Shown piece after piece: positions 1 through 11,000 of a stretch of DNA of 38,110 nt (the stretch's first letter is position 1; every line of letters begins with the position of its first letter). The stretch comes from Plakobranchus ocellatus (lineage: Eukaryota > Mollusca > Gastropoda > Plakobranchidae). The notes beneath the pieces are model-generated. The model had not been told where the DNA came from. It made no database searches and was given only the letters and a program-made list of their open reading frames with translations. The translations under genes were made by a program, and so were the position numbers. The stretch covers positions 779,379-817,488 of the forward strand of contig BLXT01005252.1 of NCBI GenBank assembly GCA_019648995.1. Direction: 5' to 3'.

Positions 1-270
1 CCCCCCACTGCTTTGAGTTGGACATATTTGATATTTACAAATTATTCGGTAACCAATAAGCAGACCACTTAAGGGCCAGAACATATCGAAGAACTCGATA
101 CCTTGTATCTAATGGACATATCACCTAAAATCCGCCAAACAATGACTTAGGCATTTATCGAATGAGCATGACGATATGTAGAGAGAGTTTGCAGCAGGAG
201 CAAATGCAAGAAATATACCTACAGGTGTTCTCAGTTTCAATTTTCTAGTATCCTCATAAACTAAGAAAGT
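1..270. other. Non-coding flank, nothing recognised
   Basis: I see no ORF with protein-like character, no RNA gene and no clear repeat here, apart from the approach to the minisatellite. Confidence 0.5.
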
Positions 271-588
271 CTCTGGCAGTCTTTATTCATACTTGCTGTC
301 AGATGCTGGCAGTATTTGTCAACACTTGCTGTCAGATGCTGGCAGTATTTGTCAAAACTTGCTATCAGATGCTGGCAGTATTTGTCAACACTTGCTGTCA
401 GATGCTGGCATATTTGTCAACACTTGCTATCAGATTTTGGCAAGATATGTTAACATTTGCTATCAGATTCTGGCAGTATTTGTTAACACTTGCTGTCACA
501 TTCTGGCAACATGTTGACATTTGCAGTAATTGTTAACGTTTGTTATCAGATTTTGGCAGTATTTGTTAACACTTGCTATCAGTTCTGG
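271..588. repeat. 33-bp minisatellite array, block 1
   Basis: A tandem array with period 33 bp. The word ACTTGCTGTC occurs at 291 and 324, and ACTTGCTATC at 357. The unit has the form ACTTGCTRTCAGATKCTGGC plus AGTATTTGTYAAC. About nine increasingly diverged copies are present. Since 33 is a multiple of three, the frames stay open and give an 11-residue periodic peptide, which I take as an artefact. Confidence 0.93.
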
Positions 589-828
589 CAGTCTCACAAA
601 ATGAGTCAAGTTGCAGGTGTGGAGCACTGAGATCAAATCAACACATACATGTATTAAAGTAAAGACGTCAAAATTTCCAATGCTTTATGCACAAAGTCTA
701 AAGCATGTCTATACAAAGTTTTTTACAGAGATAGATGAGAAGTTCCACCACCCCCCCTCCCCCCGAGATAATGTTTTCATTTAAAGTCATTCATGCAAAA
801 CCTTTACTCAACTCATTTTGTGGGACTG
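589..828. mobile_element. 240-bp inverted-repeat insertion (MITE-like) inside the minisatellite
   Basis: Begins CAGTCTCACAAAATGAGTCA and ends with the near-perfect reverse complement (CAGTCCCACAAAATGAGTTG read on the minus strand), with 18 of these 20 positions matching. Minisatellite units lie directly on both sides, so this segment was inserted into the array. The interior has no ORF and a C-rich run at 750-765. No clear target-site duplication remains, so the superfamily is undetermined. Confidence 0.7.
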
Positions 829-1205
829 TTACGTATTTGTTAACTCTTGCGATCAGATTCTGGTGATATTTGTTAACAACTTCTATCACGTTCTGGCAGT
901 ATTTGTCAAAACTTGCTATCCGATTCTGGCAAGATGTGTTAAGTCTTGTTTTAAGATTCTGTTAACATTTGCTAGCAGACTGTAGCAGAATTTGTCAACA
1001 CTTGCTATCAGATTCAGGCAGTATTTGGTGACACTTGCTGCCACATTTTTGCGGTAATAGTCTGCACATGCTGTCATATTCTTGCGGTAATTATCTGCAC
1101 TTGTACCATTCTTGCAGTTATTATCTGCATTTGTTACATTCTTGCAGTAATTTTCTGCACTTGTTTTCACATTCTTACAGTTAATTTCTGCACTTGCAGT
1201 TAACT
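829..1205. repeat. Minisatellite array, block 2, diverged
   Basis: Resumes the same family as block 1 (RTATTTGTYAACACTTGCTA-type units) up to about 1035. It then drifts into a shorter ~27-33-bp variant built on CATTCTTGCAGTAATTWTCTGCACTTG until about 1200. The Cys/Asn/Lys-rich minus-strand frame over 916-1227 is repeat translation. Confidence 0.85.
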
Positions 1206-2013
1206 GTTTATGAGCTCTAGGAAGCAAAAGTTATTTGTCCATGGCTTATTTCTCTTCATAATTTTTCGATTTAAAATGTGAAAATATACATATATTTCTA
1301 ATTATATTTTGTATGCAAAATCCTGTTTAAAATTTCAATACAATGATAAATAGATGAAGGCAGGACTTATTATATAGAAGCAAATGGTAATCCCACATCA
1401 TACATCTGTTTATAAACCATGAAAAAAAAAAAATTCAAAATTGTTTATGTAAAACATGCATCCTGTAAGACACTAACTCTTTTTCTTCACTAACTCACCT
1501 CATAGTACTTAAAATGGTATAAAAAAATCTAAAGTGGAAAACAAAATACACATTATTTAAAAGAGAGGCTAAGTCTAGGAACGCTTCACAGAAGATCAAA
1601 AACTGCTTTGAAACCGAGAAACTTGTGCAGTATGTACTGTGCACTGAGGCAAATGCATTGCAAAATAAGCCAAAGCCTAAATTTGATGTTTGCACATTGC
1701 CAAAACAGATTACCATATTTTACTTTTTAACTTGGTTGCAAGACATTTTTTTTTTGTAAAACAACTTGATTAACATTCTTTTTTCACCAATCAATGATCA
1801 TTTGGGAAAAAAAGAGAGAGGGAAAAATCACTTGGCTCAGCATTTGCTTTTGCCCTATCTCAGTTCAAATTGGAGTCCAATTCTGACCAATTTTTTTTCC
1901 CTTGCAGTTCCAAAGACTTTTCAAAGCTGCTGTTAACAACTGAAATATCACATATGCCCAGTTACTCTTCACCAGATGCAAACCAGGCTTCAGCTTTTTT
2001 TCCTGCCAGTTCC
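1206..2013 (-). other. Probable ARIH1 3'UTR and downstream flank
   Basis: AT-rich non-coding DNA directly after the ARIH1 stop codon. I saw no canonical AATAAA or ATTAAA on the minus strand here, only variants (AATATA near 1300, AATAAG near 1245 and 1366). The first canonical AATAAA on this strand is at 287-282, beyond the minisatellite. The 3' end is therefore unresolved. Confidence 0.45.
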
Positions 2014-2098
2014 TTATATTTCAAGGTATTCCCATTGGTCTTTTTCATAGCCTTCATGGACATGATCCAACAGAACATTCCTTCTACTTTCACAGTAT
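2014..2098 (-). CDS. ARIH1: ARIH1 terminal coding exon 14
   Basis: Encodes the conserved tail [20 protein letters not shown] then QWEYLEI and a TAA stop at 2016-2014. Acceptor CTCTCAG|A. The acceptor and the first ~35 exon bases are present a second time 94 bp upstream in the transcript (around 2192), so two competing acceptors exist. Only this copy carries the full conserved tail. Confidence 0.95.
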
Positions 2099-5000
2099 CT
2101 GAGAGAAAAATTTTAAAATGAAAAAAAAAAAAGGATTTTAAAATTGAATTCCATGAAAATCCAACACAACATTCCTTCTACTTTCACAATATCTGAGAAA
2201 AAAATTTTAAAATGAAAAAAAAAAAAGGATTTTTAACTCATAAACCGGTGCTGGACGCTGGGAGCGTCCGATAGTTTGTAAGATTCACGGTACTGGATGC
2301 TGCTAGCGTCTGATGGGTTTGTGGTTCTGTTAACTTGTTTTGAATTTTATACTTACCAAATTATTCCAAAACTACTTTATTTGCCCCGGGACTACTTCCT
2401 TTACGTTTCAAACTACACATTTTATCTGATTGCTTCGTGTGAGAAAAAAAACTTAACGGTTTAAGAGTTAAATTGAATTCCATGACAGAGCAAAATCATG
2501 TATTGATTTTCATTTTACAAGATATAAAAGAAAATATATCGGATATTTTCCAATCAGAAAATTTTATGATACTCATTTCCATTTTTTAACTTATTTTTCT
2601 GGAAACCAAGCCACTGTATCCCCCCCTTACCTGTATTTATCTTGGACTTTTTGCTTAATATCATGTAGTACTTCAGATGATATCTCTCTTTCCAAATACT
2701 CAGACAGTTGCTCTGTGGCATTCTCAAGGTCCTTCTGGTTGTCCTGTGGAAATATATTTGGTAAATATATGTTATATTCTATCTAAATACATGGACAAAA
2801 ATAAAAGCAAAAAAAATGAAGCCCTTAAAAACAAAACTGTTCTGATTGAGCATTTGGGTGGGACAGAATGGTGGGAGGTTCTAGCTTCTATTTTATTTAA
2901 TATTAGCCAATATGAAAATAAAATCCAAACAAGTCAAATATGAGATGCATACACATATATATTATTTGTATATATATATAACATTATCTGCTTCTAATCA
3001 AAACTTCATTGTAAGCGTAGATTTAAATGTAATTTTTTTAATACAAAAATGTATGCTTTGACCCTATTCCAAAACAAGACATCTATATTAAATATTTTTG
3101 TTAAAAGGAAAACCCTGAATTTCATTGTTACAGGTAGAGATACCTATCATTCGAAAGCAATTTAAAGAGAACTAAAAAGCAAAATCTGATTATTTACCTC
3201 AAAAATTATAGACTGATTATTTTTTTTCAAATAAAAGGCAAAGACATAGGTGTACATCAGAGTCTGCCTGCATAGACAAAGCACATCCACGGCCTTCTTC
3301 AGGAACTGAACTTCAATCCATGACATGTTATGTTGCTGCATCTCTTCCATTTTTGCTTTAATGGCTTGATATAGCTGTGAAATAAATAGCATAAAATACA
3401 TTATAGTAATATCTCTTAAGCCTAAGTGAAATCAGAATTTTATGGAAAGCATAAAAAAAAAATACCAAAGAAAAATCATACTTAACAAAAATTTACAATA
3501 AACGGTTGCTACTGAAAAACAAAAAATATCTCTCTGCTTTCAAGACCAAATCCGTAATAGTAGCAAGCCATATTTCTTGCTTGGATGATCTAGAAGATGT
3601 TAACCATTTGAATACTACAAGGCCAAAACATTCTATTATTGTGTAATAGTAGTCATATTTGGGCAAGTCATTAGAATTTTGATTACAAGAAAGCCTATGT
3701 AAACACTTGAATAACACCCTCTTAAATATAGCTCTAGATCTATGCATTGTATCTCACATTTTATGCCAGCAGTTTAGCGCATGATTAATTTATTTTTATT
3801 TTCTTTTTTTTTTTCCTCATACACTTATAATTATAAAAGGGTGAAAATATTTAAAATTTGGAAAACATTTTGAAGCAATTACAGTGAAAAACAACTTTAA
3901 AATATTGCTGATAAAAGGAAAAGGGAAAAAAATACTACAAAAAAGGCATGAAAATATGAATTGAAAAATGTGTACAAAAAGTTTAAGTGGTCCTGGTATG
4001 TAATGTTTCTGTCGAAATCACTGATAAGGGACCAATTTAAACTTTTTAAAACAGGCTGCATCAAAACAGAAAAGTAAACATTTTATGATCCAATCTTATC
4101 ATTTCTGTCTTGAATTGTGGAATTACTTCTTTTTTTTTTTTTAATCATAGCTGCATCAAAACAGAATGGGAGTGATATATACAAAACTAATTGAATGTGA
4201 GTGTTTTGTATATCTTGGGAGACAAAAACAAAGTTAATTACTTAACAAAATCAAAAGTGAAGTTTATAGAAAAAATTTCAAAAAGAAAAGAATGTGCTTA
4301 CTGCATGCTCAAACTTGAGACTTTGCATGTGGTTCATGTATCTGTTGCAGTAAAAAAGGTATCGTTGCAAGGCTGCTCTGGATTTCTGAAATGAAACATA
4401 GATAACAAAAGCTGTGTGATAACATTATATAACAACTATGATTTGTATGACTTAGATTCTCTAATAAAAAATGGGATGGAACCTGATACCTCAAAAAAGT
4501 TAATTGCATGATGATTTCTACGCTTGAAACAGCTATGGTGTGTATTATATGGTTTTGTTCCTTGTGTTTTGAGTTGCTGATTGAAATCTTAGATCTAAAT
4601 GGGGCAGTGTGCAGAATGTCAAGCTGGCAATTTCTAGAATGTCTCTAGCTTTTTTCAGTCCAGATCCAGGCTGTTCACAATAATATTGTATTCTAGGTCA
4701 ATGTTATGAGATGTGTTTTGATTGAATAGTATTTTAAACGTGTGACGTCAAGCCTTTATCCAGCCTTATCAGGTTCACTCTTCTAGATTAATGGAGAGCA
4801 AAGTGATTGTGTTTATCTCCGTAAAGAGTTTTCCATATTTTATTCTTCCTTTATATTTAATATGTTATTTCCTGGATATTCTCCTCTATTCTAGAGAATT
4901 AGAGCCAGTATGTATATAAATGAGTGATTCATGATGATATAAATGAGAGAGATAGAAAAGGAGGAATTGGAATTGTTTGGATTGAAGGGGCTTTAATCTA

Positions 5001-8000
5001 CCACCAGCTACAGCCAGTATGGCAGAGATTACAATGTATTACTGAAGCCAGCACCCTGTTTTTTGTGGGCACAGGAGTAAAGTAAGCCTATGGTTAGATC
5101 ATACTATATCTTGCACAATAATTCTTTTGATCCAAGTTATCATAAATCTACTATTATTCAATTGGTTAATACAACTTTTCTTTGAATTCTGCAATACCTA
5201 GAGTTACTCAGTTCCTTTTGTGTGTTTAACAGAACTCATCTGTCACCTGAGTGAAAGTTAGATCTAGATCTAAAATAGCACAGCCACACTTTTGGTGACG
5301 TAGTTAAAAACATCTTTCATCTACATTTCTTCTTCTTGCCTTCAATTCAAGCTCAGTGTGAAGCACAGGCCATCAGCAAAGGTTTTCCTTGCCGTCTTAT
5401 TTTGTGCAGTTCACTCAAATTCTTTCCGTGTCTTCTTTGCACTTATTTGTGTCTCAGTTTACCCTATCCATGTCATAGGTGGTCTGCTGCTAGATCTATG
5501 GCCTTTGTGATTCTGAGACAGGCTCTACCATGTTATACTCTGCACCATTGCAGAGTGTGGCCACTCACATCTCCATTCCCATTGGTTGCTGATTGGTTCT
5601 TCAAATAGCTCTCTGTTGCTCATAGAGTCGTGCCAGTTAATGTTGCTAAAGGGCCTCAAATATCAGTTGCTGTAAAAATGAAGGCACTTCAGTTGTTTTG
5701 TTGGTCTTCTCTGATCCATCCGTAAAAACAACTTTTACACACAGATTGAAGATGCTCATTTTTGTTATTTCCTGAATGGACTCGGCTGACCAGATTTTCC
5801 TTAATCCTACAAAAGCCTACTTTTTGTCTCACATCTTAATTTCATCTTTCCCTTTTGGTGATGGAACTCTCTAAGTTTTGTAAAAGTGATCTCTTCCAAT
5901 TCTTCTTCACATCATGAGGAGGACATATTAATGTTGTTTTTTTCACTTGAATTATCTTTGCCTTTTTTTAATTTAAGCTTTTTTTTATGCTTTATCCCAG
6001 GTATGCGAGTTCTTTTGCATCTGACGAAGGTTGTGACAGAACAATGCAATGTCATCTGCAAAAAAAACTGAGTCCTCTAGTTGTGTCCACTGGATTCCAT
6101 CCTGTCTTACTTACAATGGTGAAGTCCATCATTGTCAAATGGATCAGGATTGTTGACAATCAGCAGCCTTTCTTGATTAATAATATGTTCTGTTCAGCTT
6201 TCTTGCATGAATCTCTTGCTGATGTGCACAGTGAAAATATCTTGCTGATGAGATTCTGTTATCCTCTTAATTACTCCAAAATGTTTTAGCAACTTCCGAA
6301 GAATAGCCCTCACAACATTGTCAAATGCCTTCTAAAAGTTTATGAAATTCATGTTGTGCAGTAAGCTTATAATCCATAACTGACACCTTGAAACATGTTC
6401 TATAAGCATCTTCTGGCACATGTTTTTGCGATCAGTAGAATCCAATAGAGATATCTACCTGAGCATTAGTATTCACGGATATCAGAAACAAAAATTAGGG
6501 ATTTGAGACAAGCCTGAGTTGTTTTTTTTTTACCCAAGAGAAATAACATGTAAAGAAAAAAAAAATTTGTTTACGGTACTTTGATATGCTCACATCTTTG
6601 AACAAGAAGGAAAAGAAAAAACAAAGAAAAAGGGGAAGGGGGGCCGGGGGTGTTAAGATTAAAAAGAAAAAGAGGAGAACAAATTAATGCAGCCTTTCAT
6701 CACTTATTGATATGGGCCTTGCAATGAGATGCCTGCCCATCAGTAAGGCATATCAAAATTTATCAATTGAAATATTGACTTTAACTTCACTTTGTACTGC
6801 CACAAAGTATACAGGACCAGTAGACAAGAGTTGGCTGCTAAACAAGCAAAGAAGGAAAAGAGAAAAATAAAGCTTACTTGGAAGATATCTCAAGGAAGAA
6901 AGATAAATACTTCATTGCAACCATTTATACAAACACTAGAATGGAAAAAAAATAAGCCAAAAACTCTATTGGGTTTTTTTTCTTCTTTTATCAGTACACC
7001 AAAGTAAAAATTTTAAGAGAAGGTATAATGTTTACCTCTTGGCTATCCCTTGCTTTTTTGGCATCGTCTTCATTGTACCTATTACAGTTATACCTGTGAT
7101 TTGTAAAAAAAAAAGTCATACAATTCTTAATGCAGTTAAAATAAAAGACATGATTAAAATGTAGGGCTACATAACCTTTCTGAAAAAACATTTACACTAT
7201 GATAATACAAAAAATAGAAGAAATAAACTAATTTTAGGGGTTAACAAAAGATAATAAAAATTTTCAAAAATCTATATAATCATTAAATAATGTTATCACT
7301 TTTGAATGTTTCAGAATTATTTGAAATCATTGAACCAAAATGCCTAAAATAATCTACGACCCTGGTTTTTCCCATCTTTAGAATCTACAGCCATCTTAGC
7401 CAAAATATTATTTTTCACCAGTTTCATAGGTTAAAACATAATTAGTAACAAAACCATGATCTTTTGAGTATTCTAGTATTCTTTCTTATGGTCCTTCCAA
7501 AATGGACTTATATTTCAGAATTTCATCAAAATGGTATGTACCCAAGTAAGAAGAGTTAAGGCATAGAGACAACAGGAGCCAGATGATCCCCTTGAGAAAA
7601 AAAATGTGATACTTTGCAGCAAAGCACAAAACCATACAGTTTGTTATCATTGTAATATAAACTGTATACATCACAGAACACTAAAGCTGGCTTCAATTTT
7701 TGGCTTACATGCACGTATTTTCTTACTTTAGAACGTTACAAAAAAACATGCATTGTTAATAGTGTATAATATTCATGTGTATTTGAATTGTTTTTTTTCT
7801 TATTTAAACCTGAATTTTTCTCAACAGTTTGATGCAGTTTAAAAAATGTTCCGAAGATTTAGATCACCCAAATTCTTACCATGAAGAGCCATGAGGTTCC
7901 CAAGGGCCAAGGCAAACCCAACAAAAGTCAGCCTTACAATTCTGATTCTTACAGACCATGTGGTTGCAGCCGCCATCTTTCTCTATCGTAACGTGACATT

Positions 8001-11000
8001 TAGGGCACTCCTGAGAGAAACATTTTAAATGATTAAATTAAACACAAGCTAACAATTGAATAGCATATCAAAATCTAAATGAGATAACCAAAAGGAGTAT
8101 GGAAGATGTAAAATATTTCAAAAAACAAGATACCAAACACAAAAATAAAAGATTTTTTGAACATCATTTGAACCTCTGAGTATAACCAAATACAAAGCTT
8201 AGTTATTTGATTATCTGTACAAAAAATTACAACCTAAGTGCCATGACTGATGATCTTGCTTAAATTCTCTCTGATTTCTCCTTGCCTTGTAGTTTCAGCC
8301 TTTTCAAAATAGACGACTATTCACAAACTAATTTAATTACAGAATTTCATCACAATTTGATCTATTATCTAAGGGTTAATCAGAATACTGTGCCAATTTG
8401 GATTATATTTACTTCAAATTCAGCAGTTCAATTAGCATCCACAATTCACAAGTATAAAAATGCAAAATGGATAGGGAACATGTTCAAAAGTTGTTCAATG
8501 TCTTATTTTCCTTGGAAAAAAAAATGTTTTTATTTAGCGCTAACACATTACATACCTTCGTGTTAGCAGCAATCCAATTTGATGTTTCACTATCATCATC
8601 ACATTTCTTTATCCATTGCTTAAGCCACTTGCAACGCACCGGATCATGCCAGTTTTCACCGCACGAAAAACTAAATTTTTACGAAGAACAAATACAAAAA
8701 CAACTCAATTTATTAAAAGATCAAAGGGCAAAAAAAAAAACCAATGTGTTTTTATATATTTACATACAAGAATATCAATGTTTCTTCCTTGTCCTGATTA
8801 CTATTTCTTAATCACTGCAGTTTTTTTTTAAATTAAAAGAAATGATGAGTAGCAGCTTTGCCACAGTATACAAGTGAATCTTTTCACTGCCTGAAACTCA
8901 ATTTCTTTCAAATAAACTGTGCTTTACATAATCGTAATAACAGGTCTGTTTTAAAAATATTGTGAAGAAGATAAAATATCACACAAAGATGAGCTGAACC
9001 TTTTAGAAACACTCATCAAATTTTTGTTCCTGATAAAAATGTAAATTGTATCACATCCTGATCAAAACCAAATTATTGTGTAATTAGGACTTTTGTTCCA
9101 AAAAGTGACAACTATAAAATTAGACTGAGTTTGTTGGTTTGGAATAAGGGCTCTCACTCTAAGCTGAACATAATGTTTGCGCAAAGAATAGATTTTATGG
9201 CTGACAGCAGGAGAGAAACACTAAGAGCTCTTGCTATTTACAAAACAGCAGTTCTCAAAATCATACAGCATACAGCTAAAAAAAAAAGCAGGTTTTACCA
9301 AAATGTATGGCCACAATGACAGGTCACTGGCTTTGCATCATGGTGAGCCACCTTGATTGCATGACCGCAGTCCGGGGCTGGACACCATCTTAATAACCTG
9401 TTGCACTGTTGGGAACAAAACACATTGAAAAATCAACAGCAAAGTTTTTCGTTTTTTTTCATCATTTTTTTTTCATCACTCACTTCTTTTTTAAGACTTC
9501 AGCAAATGATTTTTGTAAAATTTATACATTAGTAACAAAATTGCTTTTGTTTTCATAAGATGTGCTGTGGCCAAAATGTAATAAAAATGCTCTATGCTTA
9601 GCAAACTCTTTAATATTATAACATATACATTGTTATTAGAAACCCTTTGTGATAACCATTTTCATAAATTATGTTCTCAGACATAACTAAAGTTTTTGAT
9701 AGGTTCTGGATTAATAATAGCCTGAAACAGAAAGGTTTTATAAAGGTACTTTTGTGAAATGATAATCCTTGACGGAAAATGAATGTGCTAACATTTTAAG
9801 ATAGCACTTATATAATATAACTGATATGAAAATGGATATATATTTTAATAAGGTTAACCTCTGCCAAACCCATCCAGATGGGGGGGGGTCAACATGAAGA
9901 AAAATTGATGAGTCTACAATACTTAATTAACATGATAAACATTATTAATATTAATTCTCAACTTGCTTTCTCAGTCGATAAAACAGTCTCAATAGCTTTC
10001 AAATGAATGACTAAAAATATTTAGTGTATCTGTGCATATATAAAAAGAGAAAAAAAATGTTCACAACTTACCTCTACAAAACTATTTGTTATAATTTGCT
10101 GATATTTCAATTTCACTCTTTGATCCTTGATTAAATCCCTGGGGAAAAATTTCCATCAAAAAAAAAAAAAGTTACATCTTAATTTCATAATGGTTTTAAC
10201 AGTTTCAGAAAAAAATTATAGCCTCAACTATGTTAAAGCTAACAACAGAGATATCAACCGCAAGGGAAAAACATAACTGAACTTTTCGCTAACACTTCAA
10301 AGGCCTTATCAAGTTCAAAATATATGCAGCAGCCATTTTATTGTGTGTAACATACTATTCACAGTTCATGTGATTTCTCTTAATTAAAAAAAAAAATTTC
10401 TTTCCCTAAGTTTAGTAAAAATCATTCAAAATATTGGCAAATTTCATTGGATAAAACTTACATAACATTCTTGTCATCAACAAGTATATCACAGCCATAA
10501 GCAGCACATGAAATGGTTTGGCCCATGCCTTCATCCATTATTTTCGATGTCAGGTATTCTGCCCAACATTGGGCACAAAACCTATGGCCGCATTCAAGTC
10601 CTTTCATATCCTGAAAAAAAGAATTTTTGACGTTCATACAGAATGTTTAAAATGTACATTAATGTAAATAAATAGGAAAATAATTTTAACAGGCAATTGA
10701 TACTTAAGCCCTTTCATATCTTTAAAAAGAACATAAGAACATTTTTGACATCCATATTGCCTGTTAAAAATAATTTAAGCTAACGCAAATAAATAAATAA
10801 TAATTTTATCAGGCAGTCAATGATGGACACAAAGAATTGTCAAATGCAAGCCATAAAAAAAGCTTGCGAATTTCAATAAAATGTTTGGTTGGGTGGACTG
10901 AAAGGTGAGACTTTCTCATATCTTTGAATCAATCTTCTTAGAAAAATATAATTATCCAAGCATGCCAACAAGTCCATTGTTTCACTGTTAGCTCATGAAT

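Larger units (their letters stand above)
4386..7035. other. ARIH1 intron 10, enlarged by a retroelement fossil
   Basis: At 2650 bp this is the longest ARIH1 intron. It contains the non-LTR reverse transcriptase remnant (5335-6460), a CRE-like palindrome at 4743 and a purine-rich stretch near 6600-6680. The 4510-5330 part has higher complexity than surrounding introns but no recognised content, and could be the 3' part of the same element or older repeats. Confidence 0.7.
7094..10071. other. ARIH1 introns 9 to 6 (exons 9, 8 and 7 between)
   Basis: AT-rich intron sequence around exons 7880-8010, 8556-8670 and 9299-9405. Apart from homopolymer runs and an eight-base G run near 9882, I see no recognisable element. 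Short ORFs here are chance open frames or exon shadows. Confidence 0.7.

Noticed and set aside
293-536. Open frames of 74-77 residues on the plus strand
   Set aside because: They are translations of the 33-bp minisatellite, open only because the period is a multiple of three.
271-1205. Regularly spaced direct repeats that could suggest a CRISPR array
   Set aside because: Units are head-to-tail with no unique spacers and gradual divergence, in a eukaryotic context; this is a minisatellite.
916-1227. 103-residue minus-strand frame rich in Asn, Lys and Cys
   Set aside because: Derived from the diverged satellite; no independent coding evidence.
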